Shown here piece by piece: positions 36,757 through 44,552 of a stretch of 64,000 nt of DNA. Every line of letters starts with the position of its first letter. Position 1 is the first letter of the stretch. Made by a program: the position numbers and the translations under genes. The stretch spans positions 1 to 64,000 of the forward strand of contig CANNCP010000001.1 in the NCBI GenBank assembly GCA_947503145.1, read 5' to 3'. The DNA is from an uncultured Roseovarius sp. GTDB lineage: Bacteria > Pseudomonadota > Alphaproteobacteria > Rhodobacterales > Rhodobacteraceae. Below the pieces are notes generated by a model. It did not search any database. It was not told where the DNA came from and saw only the letters and a list, made by a program, of their open reading frames with translations.

Positions 36757-36916
36757 TTGTTTGTCCTTTCGTTTGGGGTGGGTTTTCATTCAGCAAAACG
36801 CGCCAGGCGTTGCCTTCAGGGTCATCGAACTGGTCGTGACGCAGCGCCCAGATAAAGGCCACAAGGCCAAACAGACCCATACCGATGGAAAGGGGTATGA
36901 GAACCAGCAAGCTCAC
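36716..36916 (-). CDS. ccoS: cbb3 oxidase maturation protein CcoS
   Basis: 66 residues. MSLLVLIPLSIGMGLFGLVAFIWALRHDQFDDPEGNAWRVL is the full CcoS pattern: one helix followed by the conserved W.lR..QFDDPEG segment. In Rhodobacter capsulatus CcoS is needed for cofactor insertion in CcoN. The start overlaps the DUF2189 stop by four bases. Confidence 0.92.
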   Translation of the reverse strand: MSLLVLIPLSIGMGLFGLVAFIWALRHDQFDDPEGNAWRVLLNENPPQTKGQTNERLASHSENKNT

Positions 36917-37710
36917 TCTGCGTCACCCCGAAGTGCCCTGTACGCATGCCAGGTGCCATGACCCAGCACGGGAAACACGATGGCCAGCCCGACAAGGCCG
37001 GTCACGACGCTCAGGGCGATGCCTGCGGCGACGATCCCGCCCCAGGCCAGCGCAACCGGCAGGTTCTGCACCGTCATGACAAAACTGATCCCCATCGCGG
37101 TCAGTGCGTCCCGGCGTTCTGCCAGCATCATCGGAATCGAGAATAGGCTAAGCGCGAAGGCGAAAGCTGCAAAGAGTCCGCCAACCGCACAACCAACCAG
37201 AATCAAGCCCCAGCCCCGGCCTGTCGTCAGCACGTTGACGAACGCATCTTCTGCGCCCGGAAAAGGAGTATGCCCAAAAAACAACGCATAGAGCAGATCC
37301 GCCGCCCGCAGCCATGACAACACCAGAAGGCCAAGCAGCAAGCCGGCATAGGCCAACTGCCCCAGCGACGCAGGACGCACCAACAGCATGCGGTGCAACG
37401 AGATCGTTTTACCCTGCTCCAGTACGCGGCTCTTCTCATAGAGGCCCAGCGCCAGGAACGGTCCGACAATCAGGAAACCCGCAATGGCTGGCAGCGCAAG
37501 ATAGAGCAGCCCGGCCTCGGCCAGCGCCCAGAGTGCGCCGTAGGAGACGAGGACCAGAAAGACACCATAGGCAAGGCTGGAGGCGGGCTGCGAACGCAGA
37601 TCGTTCCAACCTGCGGCCAGCCATCCAAGAGCCGCACGCGCTGGCAGTCCGCGGGCAAAGGCAGAGGCCGGTTTATCCGGTGCGCGAAGCGTTGGGAGTG
37701 GTTCAAGCAT
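36913..37710 (-). CDS. DUF2189 membrane protein
   Basis: 265 residues with about six membrane helices. WLAAGWNDLRSQPASSLAYGVFLVLVSYGALWAL near residue 30 and GPFLALGLYEKSRVLEQGK match the DUF2189 family. AAAGGTG precedes the ATG at 37710. Its function is not known. Being inside the cco operon, between the 52-residue peptide and ccoS, suggests a role in membrane assembly of the oxidase or haem handling; this is inference. Confidence 0.85.
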   Translation of the reverse strand: MLEPLPTLRAPDKPASAFARGLPARAALGWLAAGWNDLRSQPASSLAYGVFLVLVSYGALWALAEAGLLYLALPAIAGFLIVGPFLALGLYEKSRVLEQGKTISLHRMLLVRPASLGQLAYAGLLLGLLVLSWLRAADLLYALFFGHTPFPGAEDAFVNVLTTGRGWGLILVGCAVGGLFAAFAFALSLFSIPMMLAERRDALTAMGISFVMTVQNLPVALAWGGIVAAGIALSVVTGLVGLAIVFPVLGHGTWHAYRALRGDAE

Positions 37711-37720
37711 TTGACACCTT

Positions 37721-37879
37721 TCAGCAGGCAGGTTTGGCGGCGGCAGCCGCCGACGCCAGCGTGCAATCGGGCTGCGACAGGATGGCAACCGTGATCAGAT
37801 GCGCATTCGCCGCGATGAAGGCTCCGACAAAGACCAGGGCCGCTGCAATGGCCAGAGTGCGCTGTGAAATACGGGTCAT
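37721..37879 (-). CDS. 52-residue single-pass membrane peptide in the cco operon
   Basis: Its ATG overlaps the ccoP stop (ATGA) and AAAGGA lies seven bases upstream. The sequence begins MTRISQRTLAIAAALVFVGA, continues with a second hydrophobic part AHLITVAIL, then QPDCTLASAA...KPAC with two cysteines. It ends ten bases before the DUF2189 gene. It has not been recognised as a known family. The coupling and start signal support translation. Confidence 0.7.
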   Translation of the reverse strand: MTRISQRTLAIAAALVFVGAFIAANAHLITVAILSQPDCTLASAAAAAKPAC

Positions 37880-38793
37880 TCCTTTGCCTCCGTCGATTGT
37901 CGGGACAATTCGGCGACATAGACCGCCAGCAGGTTTATCTCGGCCTCGGTGAGCCGGTCGGCCCAGGCCGGCATAACGCCCTGACGTCCGTGGCGCAGCG
38001 TCTGCAGGATCGTTGTACGATCCTGTCCGTAGATCACCGAAGCATCGGTGAGCGAGGGTGCGCCGCTCATCATGCCGCCAATTCCGCTGTCACCGTGGCA
38101 CGAGCTGCAATTGTCGGCAAACAGGGTGGCCGCAGGTCCGTCTTCCTCCGCAGTGCCCTCTGGCAGGGCTACCACATAGTCGGCAATCGCGGCCCGTTCG
38201 TCTTTTTCCATCCAGTCAAAGGCAGGCATCTGCGCCCAGCGGGTGTCGTCATTGTCCGCGTTGATCCCGACGTGAAGCGTCTCGGCGATCGTCTCGGGCT
38301 CGCCGCCCCAGAGCCAGGAATTGTCATTCAACGCCGGATAACCGGGGCCGCCCGCCCCGTCGCTGCCGTGACAGGCTGCGCAATTGTCCTGAAACAGCCG
38401 GTCAGCCGCCGGCATGGCGCGCGTCATCAATTCATCGTCGCCCTGCAATGCAGCGAAATCATCCGAACCAAAGCTGGCCATCCAGTCATTGCGTCTGGCG
38501 TCCATCGCGCGGAAATCCTTGACCGCCATCTCGCCCTGATCCAGCCCGAGCAGCCCGGGGAAATAGGTCCGGCCTATCGGCCACGACGGCAGAAACACCC
38601 ATGCGATGAGAGAATAGGCAAAGGTCAGGATCAGTGCCCAGATGACAATCCTGGGGAACGGCGTATTGAGTTCCTTGATCCCGTTCCAGTCGTGGCCCGT
38701 GGTGTCATAGCCAGTAACGGGGTCAATCTCCAGGTGCCCGGTATGCGGGTCCATGTCATTTTCGGGTGTTGCATTAAGACGCGGATCGCTCAT
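37876..38793 (-). CDS. ccoP: cbb3-type cytochrome c oxidase subunit III
   Basis: 305 residues. The N-terminal DPVTGYDTTGHDWNGIKELNTPFPRIVIWALILTFAYSLIAWVFLPSWP is the CcoP signature with one membrane helix. Two haem c sites follow: CAACHGSDGAGG (near 133) and CSSCHGDSGIGG (near 225), with later methionines as sixth ligands. It accepts electrons from soluble cytochromes. The start overlaps the ccoQ stop. Confidence 0.96.
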   Translation of the reverse strand: MSDPRLNATPENDMDPHTGHLEIDPVTGYDTTGHDWNGIKELNTPFPRIVIWALILTFAYSLIAWVFLPSWPIGRTYFPGLLGLDQGEMAVKDFRAMDARRNDWMASFGSDDFAALQGDDELMTRAMPAADRLFQDNCAACHGSDGAGGPGYPALNDNSWLWGGEPETIAETLHVGINADNDDTRWAQMPAFDWMEKDERAAIADYVVALPEGTAEEDGPAATLFADNCSSCHGDSGIGGMMSGAPSLTDASVIYGQDRTTILQTLRHGRQGVMPAWADRLTEAEINLLAVYVAELSRQSTEAKE

Positions 38794-38957
38794 TTCGGAT
38801 CCTCCGGCCCCTGGTTCGTCAGGATTGACCGGGCGGCCCTGTCATGGGCGGCGCGCCTCTTGGGACTGTAGGCGCGGATAACGACGATCACGAAGAACCC
38901 CATCATCCAGATCGGCCCGAATGTCTTGGCGATGAAGGCAAGCGTTTCGTAGCTCAT
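38790..38957 (-). CDS. ccoQ: cbb3-type cytochrome c oxidase subunit IV
   Basis: 55 residues. Begins MSYETLAFIAKTFGPIWMMG and continues with a single hydrophobic helix and a basic tail (RAYSPKRRAAHDRAARS), as in CcoQ. The start overlaps the ccoO stop and the stop overlaps the ccoP start, each by four bases. Confidence 0.9.
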   Translation of the reverse strand: MSYETLAFIAKTFGPIWMMGFFVIVVIRAYSPKRRAAHDRAARSILTNQGPEDPK

Positions 38958-39682
38958 TCTGTCTCTCCCGCAAGCAGATCATAGGGAGCATCGGTCAACG
39001 TGCCGAGCGATTGCAGATAGGCCACCACCGCATCCATCTCGGTCAACTGCGACGGGTCGCCATCAAAGGACCGAACGGCAATGCCATCCCCGTAGCGTTC
39101 GCGCATCTCGTCACCGGCATCCGAGTCAGGCTGGCTCTGACCACGCGCATCCGATACCGCCGCGGCGATCATCTCGGGGTCATAGGGCACGCCGAGACGC
39201 GCAAGCGTCGCAAGCTGGGCAGACAACAGCCGCGTATCCAGCGGCCGCATGAGCCAGGAATAGGCTGGCATGATCGACGCCGGCACGACGCTGCGCGGAT
39301 CGATCAGGTGCGCGACATGCCAGTCATCGGAATACTTCCCGCCCAGCCGCGCGATGTCCGGCCCCGTCCGCTTTGATCCCCAGAGCATCGGATGATCATA
39401 TGCGCTCTCGGCGGCCAGAGAATATGGGCCGTAGCGGTCCAGCTCATCGGCTAGGCTGCGGATCATCTGGCTGTGACAGGCGTAGCAGCCTTCGCGGATG
39501 TAGATCTCGCGCCCGGCCAGTTCCAGTGGCGTATGCGGGCGCATGTCGGCAGGGATTTCTACCGTTTCGTCGATCATGAACAGGGGCGCGATTTCCACGA
39601 TCCCACCAATCGACGCGGCGACGATAATCCCGGCCACCAGACCCATCGAGAGCTTTTCAAGGTTATAATGTAGTTTCAGCAT
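38954..39682 (-). CDS. ccoO: cbb3-type cytochrome c oxidase subunit II
   Basis: 242 residues. One N-terminal helix (GLVAGIIVAASIGGIVEIAPLF), then GREIYIREGCYACHSQMIRSLADELDRYGPYSLAAESAYDHPMLWGSKRTGPDIARLGGKYSDDWHVAHL with the CxxCH haem c site near residue 67 and the conserved RYGPYS and GPDLAR-type motifs. It carries one haem c between CcoP and CcoN. Three bases separate it from ccoN. Confidence 0.96.
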   Translation of the reverse strand: MLKLHYNLEKLSMGLVAGIIVAASIGGIVEIAPLFMIDETVEIPADMRPHTPLELAGREIYIREGCYACHSQMIRSLADELDRYGPYSLAAESAYDHPMLWGSKRTGPDIARLGGKYSDDWHVAHLIDPRSVVPASIMPAYSWLMRPLDTRLLSAQLATLARLGVPYDPEMIAAAVSDARGQSQPDSDAGDEMRERYGDGIAVRSFDGDPSQLTEMDAVVAYLQSLGTLTDAPYDLLAGETE

Positions 39683-39685
39683 GGC

Positions 39686-41323
39686 TTACTCCGCCGGTTG
39701 CGGATTGAGAGGGCGATCGCTGGCCTCAAGGAGCGGCGGCGCGGCGCGGAAAGTCGCGCGACAGTTGAGCACGCAGACAATAGTGCCTACGAGGAACATC
39801 GCGCCACCGATTGTGCGCAGCAGATAATAGGGCGCCATCGCCTGTACAGACTGCACAAAGCTGTAGGAAAGCGCGCCGTTCTCGTCATAGGCCCGCCACA
39901 TCAGGCCCTGGGTGATGCCGGCATTCCACAACGCGACCACATAGATCAGCGTCCCGCCCACGGCGAGCCAGAAATGCCATTCGATCGCACGCGGCCAAGC
40001 CATCGCCTCGCGGCCGGAAATCTGCGGAACCAGCGTGTAGATCGCGCCAAAGATGATCATCGCAACCCAGCCAAGCGTGCCGGAATGAACGTGCCCTACA
40101 GTCCAGTCAGTATAGTGGCTGAGCGAATTGACCGGCCTGATCGCCAGGAATGACCCCTCGAATGTCGACAACCCGTAGAAGACCGCAGCGACGAACATGA
40201 AGCGCAGCGTCGCGTCATCCCGGACCTTGTGCCATGCGCCATTCAGAGTCGCGATAGCGTTCCCCGCAGATGCCCAGGACGGCACCAGAAGCATCACCGA
40301 AAACGTCATGCCAAGTGTCTGAACCCAGTAGGGCAGCGCCGTGTAGTGCAGGTGGTGCGACCCGACCCAGATGTAGAAGAATACGATACCCCAGAAGCTG
40401 ACAATCGACAGACGATAGGACCAGATCGGCCGCCCCGACCGGACCGGCAGGAAATAGTAGAGCATCCCCAGAAACCCGGCCGTCAGGAAAAATGCCACGG
40501 CATTGTGCCCGTACCACCACTGGATCATGGCATCCTGCACGCCCGCCCAGATCGTAAAGCTGTCGGCCGCAGCCCAACTCACCGGCAGAGCGAGGTTGTT
40601 GACGATATGCAGCATCGCCACGACCAGGATAAAGGCCATGTAATACCAGTTGGCCACGTATATATGCGGCTCGTGCCGACGTGCCAGGGTGCGGATATAG
40701 AGGGTGAAATAGACGAGCCAGACCACGACAAGCCACAGATCGGCATACCATTCAGCCTCGGCATATTCCTTGGATTGGGTGCTGCCCATCACGTAACCGG
40801 TCACCGCCCATGCGCAGAACAGGTTGAACCCGATCAGCACGAACCACGGGCTGATCGAATCTGCCAGCCGCGTGCGGGCAGTGCGTTGCAGCACATAGAG
40901 TGACGTCGCGATCAGCGCGTTGCCGCCAAACCCGAAGATCACGCCGGTGGTGTGCACCGGGCGCAACCGGCCAAAGCTGGTCCACGGCACAGCGGGGGTC
41001 GCTTCGGGCCAGTAGAGCAATGCAGCGACCCAGACACCGGCGCTCATGCCGATGATGGCCCAGATCAGGGTCATCCAGATACCGAAACGGGTGGGCGCAT
41101 CGTAATACTGATTGGCACGATCCACCGACGGCTCCGGGTCATAGAACGCGCCGCCGATGCGAAACACCAGATACATCCCCAGCACCAGGGCCATCGTGCC
41201 ATGCACGGCCATGACACCGTGACGTGCCGCCGCCGCCATGGTCAGGCCAAGAAGCGCAAGTGCTATCGACAGGCCAAAGCCGACCTGGCGTTCAGAACGA
41301 CTGAGTGTTGCGGCTGCCGTCAT
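39686..41323 (-). CDS. ccoN: cbb3-type cytochrome c oxidase subunit I
   Basis: 545 residues, 12-helix haem-copper oxidase. Haem b3-CuB site: WWYGHNAVAFFLTAGFLG, then FFYIWVGSHHLHYTALPYW with the paired histidines and the Tyr that crosslinks in C-type oxidases. STFEGSFLAIRPVNSLSHYTDWTVGHVHSGTLGW carries the conserved Glu and the low- and high-spin haem histidines. Compared with typical CcoN, Pro in GPHHLHY is Ser here and STFEGP is STFEGS. It reduces oxygen at low concentration and C-type oxidases can also reduce NO. It follows the regulator gene by one base and no ccoGHI genes are present in the window. Confidence 0.96.
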   Translation of the reverse strand: MTAAATLSRSERQVGFGLSIALALLGLTMAAAARHGVMAVHGTMALVLGMYLVFRIGGAFYDPEPSVDRANQYYDAPTRFGIWMTLIWAIIGMSAGVWVAALLYWPEATPAVPWTSFGRLRPVHTTGVIFGFGGNALIATSLYVLQRTARTRLADSISPWFVLIGFNLFCAWAVTGYVMGSTQSKEYAEAEWYADLWLVVVWLVYFTLYIRTLARRHEPHIYVANWYYMAFILVVAMLHIVNNLALPVSWAAADSFTIWAGVQDAMIQWWYGHNAVAFFLTAGFLGMLYYFLPVRSGRPIWSYRLSIVSFWGIVFFYIWVGSHHLHYTALPYWVQTLGMTFSVMLLVPSWASAGNAIATLNGAWHKVRDDATLRFMFVAAVFYGLSTFEGSFLAIRPVNSLSHYTDWTVGHVHSGTLGWVAMIIFGAIYTLVPQISGREAMAWPRAIEWHFWLAVGGTLIYVVALWNAGITQGLMWRAYDENGALSYSFVQSVQAMAPYYLLRTIGGAMFLVGTIVCVLNCRATFRAAPPLLEASDRPLNPQPAE

Positions 41324-41324
41324 T

Positions 41325-41747
41325 TCAGGACTCCTCCTCTACCGCCGGAGCGAGCGCGATATCCTCAAGGGTCGAGCGATCAAGATCCGCCAGAAATGCT
41401 GCCTCTGCGGATCGGAACCTCGCCTTGAGCCTGCATTGTCCGTCGATCATGCAATCCCCACCGTCGGGTGCAAAACATTCTACAAGCTGCTGACCGTCTT
41501 CCAGCAGCCGCACGACCTGTCCGAGGCGGATTTTGCTGGCAGCACGGGCCAGGCTGGCGCCGCCACCACTGCCCCGGCGGGTTGTGACCACATTGCCAGC
41601 GGCCAGCCGTTGTATGATCTTGGACAGGTGGTTGCGCGACAGATTGAACTCATCCGCCAGCTCCGCTGTCGAAAACACGCGATCCGGCGCGCTGGCCATG
41701 CGCATGAGCATACGAAGCCCATAGTCAGTAAAGGAGGTGAGGCGCAT
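41325..41747 (-). CDS. Rrf2-family regulator, NsrR-like
   Basis: 140 residues. Winged helix MRLTSFTDYGLRMLMRMASAPDRVFSTAELADEFNLSRNHLSKIIQRLAAGNVVTTRRGSGGGASLAR is the Rrf2 DNA-binding domain. CFAPDGGDCMIDGQC (about residues 91-105) gives three cysteines spaced C-x7-C-x5-C, as in Fe-S sensors NsrR and IscR. NsrR senses nitric oxide through its cluster and represses detoxification genes. The start ATG at 41747 has the palindrome 41769-41783 22 bases upstream, suggesting self-control. It heads the ccoNOQP operon. IscR or RirA type regulation is less likely, because no isc/suf genes are here. Confidence 0.88.
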   Translation of the reverse strand: MRLTSFTDYGLRMLMRMASAPDRVFSTAELADEFNLSRNHLSKIIQRLAAGNVVTTRRGSGGGASLARAASKIRLGQVVRLLEDGQQLVECFAPDGGDCMIDGQCRLKARFRSAEAAFLADLDRSTLEDIALAPAVEEES

Positions 41748-41768
41748 CTGTGTTCCGTCTCTATAATA

Positions 41769-41783
41769 GGTATTTTCAATACC
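41769..41783. promoter_or_regulatory. palindromic operator GGTATTTTCAATACC
   Basis: On the minus strand the palindrome is followed immediately by TATTAT, a good -10 box for the regulator-cco operon. It matches 32885-32899 at 14 of 15 bases. Confidence 0.75.
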
Positions 41784-41940
41784 CATTAACTGAACCGTGA
41801 TGAAATGCAAGCCGAAATCAGAAGAGATAGCATTTTGTCGGCCTTTTTCACAGCCTGGATTGCGTTAGCCTGCGACAGCGTGACTTTGGCGCGCCCGCAT
41901 CTCATCTCGCCTTTGTCCGAGGTTCACGCAAGTTGGCCCA

Positions 41941-41988
41941 AAGCGTTCCGCGAAAAACCTGAGGCACTCGGTCAAAGCGGAACGCTTC
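41941..41988. repeat. long palindromic intergenic repeat, copy 3
   Basis: AAGCGTTCCGC (41942-41952) and GCGGAACGCTT (41978-41988) are exact complements. AAAAACCTGAG follows the left arm, as in the copies at 538 and 19329. Confidence 0.75.
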
Positions 41989-42554
41989 AGCAATCGAGTC
42001 CAGACGACTCGCTTTCGTACAGACAGGCCAGTTTAATTCCGTCGAGCCCGGAGATGGGCGGAAAGCTGCCTATCAGAACTGTTTGCCGGTTGGAGACAGT
42101 GCCTGGCGTTTAGGCCGCATTAACGGCAGGTTAAGCCTTTTCTGGCGGTAGCGGGCAAAGATTGCTATCGGTTTGGAAACAGTCCCGGATTTTCTACCGC
42201 AGGCAGATACCTGTGGGATTTGTCCGCAAGTGACCCTTCCATTTTGCATTATCCAGGCTAGACTGCAGGTGCCCATTGGGGGGTAGAGTTACTGGCCACT
42301 TTCCCGATGCATTTCAAATGAAATCGCAAAGGCAAGTGGTGTCTGTTGTTGTACGCAATCGGGACAACCCAGAGCCGTGGAGCGCTGATCGCATATGCGT
42401 TGCCAGGTGTCATTTGGCGTGTGCCCGCATGTAATGTCCGCCTACCACGGCTAAATTCAAAGACGGATGATGCGGCGCAATGGGTGGCATCACTCGAACA
42501 CTTTGGACCAGATAGTGAAACTATGGTCCGACTTTTGGCAAGGGGGGGTCAAAA

Positions 42555-44351
42555 ATGGCCGACTTGAGTTTGAATTGGGGCTTGTTTGGCGGGTACAACA
42601 CCGAGGTAGCCGATGGGGCAACCGTCGACACCGGAGGAATGAATGTATCCATCGGCTTTGACGGTGCCGAAAACGTCAGTTCTATCTTTACCGTAGACAC
42701 GCCAATCTACGTGGCTGGCAATGAGGGCTTTGACCCGAATTCGGGCCTCAAGATCTACGGCTACGGTGGGGATTACTCCGTCGGTCAGAGCTCGACCACC
42801 ACGCTCAGCTTTTCCGCGGCCGATCCTCTTTATGCGGATCAGGTCAACGATGTGTCATTCCGCATCAGCGATATCGACACCGGTTCGGGTGGAAGTACCC
42901 ATGTCGATACAGTGACAGTGCGCGCCTTTGACGCGGTCGGCAACGAAGTGCCGGTGACCATGTCAAACACCGGCACGGTCGATATCACCGGCAACACGGC
43001 AACTGCCACTGACAGCTTTGACAGTGAATGGACGCCTGCCGACATCGAAGGGTCCACGCTGGTCAATATCGCCGGTCCTGTCGCGCGGATCGAGATCGAT
43101 TTTAACAATGGTGACATCGCAAACCAGAGAATCCTGGTCAGCGACGTGGAGTTCTCGACCATCGACGCGACCGATGAAGGCCCCGATGGCATCGTCATGG
43201 GCACGCCTGACGACGATCTGATTGATCTGGGCTACACGGGCGACCCCGATGGCGACAGGATCGACCACGAGGATGCGATCCTGCCCGGCCAAGCCCCCAA
43301 CGATGACATTGTCCACGCAGGTGAGGGCGATGATACGGTGCACGCCGGTCTAGGTGACGACCTTGTCCTTGGTGGCGATGGTGACGACGTGCTGTATGGC
43401 GAAGCGGGCAACGACACCCTGCATGGCGAAGATGGCGACGACATTCTGGACGGCGGTGAAGGTGACGATGTTCTGGACGGCGGCGCAGGAAATGACACGT
43501 TCATCAGCAGCGATGGCGCCGACACCATGTCTGGCGGTGACGATCGCGACGTGTTCCTCGGCTCGACACCGGGTGATGTGATCGACGGCGGCGAAGGCGG
43601 TGACGACTACGATACGCTGGATCTGCGCGACTCGGCACCCGAGGACGGGCGGATCAATGTCATCTATGATCCGACCAACCCGGAAAACGGCACGGTAGAG
43701 TATTTCGACAGGGATGACGCGCTGACCGGGACCTCGACTTTCGAGAATATCGAGCGGGTGATCGTCCCCTGCTTTACCCCCGGAACCATGATCGCCACAC
43801 CCAAAGGCGAACGTCTGGTCGAAGACCTGCAGGTGGGTGACCGGATCATCACGCGCGACGACGGAATTCAGGAAATCCGCTGGCTGGGCACAAGGACGCT
43901 GAACGGGCGCGAGCTGCTGCAGGCACCGCAATTCAAGCCCATCCTGATTCAGAAAGGCAGCCTTGGCAACGGTCTGCCGGAACGGGACATGATGGTCAGC
44001 CCAAACCATCGGGTTTTGATGATGAGCGAAAAAACCTCGCTCTATTTCGAGGAAAACGAGGTCTTTGCCGCTGCCAAGCACCTGACCGGAACACCCGGCG
44101 TCGATGCCGTGGGCGCAAATGGCGTGACCTATATCCATTTCATGTTCGACCAACACGAACTGGTTCTGTCGAACGGAGCCTGGACCGAAAGCTTCCAGCC
44201 AGGCCATCTGTCATTGAATGGAATCGACGGCGATCAACGCCAAGAGGTTCTGGCGCTCTTCCCCGAGTTGAAAACGGCAGAAGGGATTGACGCCTACCAT
44301 TCGGCCAGGCGCTCGCTGAAAAAGTACGAAGCGCAGCTTCTGACAGTGTAA
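42555..44351 (+). CDS. secreted RTX-repeat protein with a Hint (hedgehog/intein) domain
   Basis: 598 residues. Residues 1-230 form a beta-rich N-terminal domain (TVTVRAFDAVGNEVPVTMSNTGTVDI). About 250-350 contains glycine-aspartate nonapeptides (GEGDDTVHAG, GDDVLYGEAGNDTLHGEDG), the calcium-binding RTX pattern. From residue 406, CFTPGTMIATPKGERLVEDLQVGDRIIT starts a Hint domain with its catalytic Cys; PNHRVLMM and HFMFDQHELVLSNGAWTESFQP follow. RTX proteins leave the cell by type I secretion. Hint domains self-cleave; here a short C-terminal tail follows. No secretion genes lie nearby. The start is set by a G-rich site five bases upstream. Confidence 0.9.
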   Translation: MADLSLNWGLFGGYNTEVADGATVDTGGMNVSIGFDGAENVSSIFTVDTPIYVAGNEGFDPNSGLKIYGYGGDYSVGQSSTTTLSFSAADPLYADQVNDVSFRISDIDTGSGGSTHVDTVTVRAFDAVGNEVPVTMSNTGTVDITGNTATATDSFDSEWTPADIEGSTLVNIAGPVARIEIDFNNGDIANQRILVSDVEFSTIDATDEGPDGIVMGTPDDDLIDLGYTGDPDGDRIDHEDAILPGQAPNDDIVHAGEGDDTVHAGLGDDLVLGGDGDDVLYGEAGNDTLHGEDGDDILDGGEGDDVLDGGAGNDTFISSDGADTMSGGDDRDVFLGSTPGDVIDGGEGGDDYDTLDLRDSAPEDGRINVIYDPTNPENGTVEYFDRDDALTGTSTFENIERVIVPCFTPGTMIATPKGERLVEDLQVGDRIITRDDGIQEIRWLGTRTLNGRELLQAPQFKPILIQKGSLGNGLPERDMMVSPNHRVLMMSEKTSLYFEENEVFAAAKHLTGTPGVDAVGANGVTYIHFMFDQHELVLSNGAWTESFQPGHLSLNGIDGDQRQEVLALFPELKTAEGIDAYHSARRSLKKYEAQLLTV

Positions 44352-44359
44352 AACTGTAT

Positions 44360-44390
44360 CGGGATGAACCTGGGTCACCAGTTCATCCCG
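44360..44390. repeat. inverted repeat after the Hint/RTX gene
   Basis: CGGGATGAAC (44360-44369) and GTTCATCCCG (44381-44390) pair perfectly around an 11-base loop, eight bases after the stop at 44351. No T-run follows, so it is a possible but not certain terminator. Confidence 0.6.
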
Positions 44391-44552
44391 GTACGCCTTA
44401 TTCATTACGCCGCTGCACTCATGCAGTCTGCTCAGCAGGTGGATTGGCGGCGTACCGCTTGATGTCTTGATGTGCTGAACGCCGGAAACAGGTGCAGTCC
44501 CTTGGGGAATGGCTGGTTTAATCCGAACGCTCGGTCGTGCTATGGCCCCGCA

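Larger units (their letters stand above)
41748..42554. other. divergent intergenic region before the Hint/RTX gene
   Basis: About 800 bases without a supported gene; a 73-residue frame at 42346 has no ribosome site or family likeness. It holds the operator at 41769, the repeat at 41941-41988 and, just before 42555, a G-rich ribosome site. Confidence 0.5.

Noticed and set aside
41325..41747. IscR or RirA identity for the Rrf2 gene
   Set aside because: No isc or suf genes adjoin it, while nnrS, nnrU, ric and a cbb3 operon do; an NsrR-like role fits better, though the name is left open.
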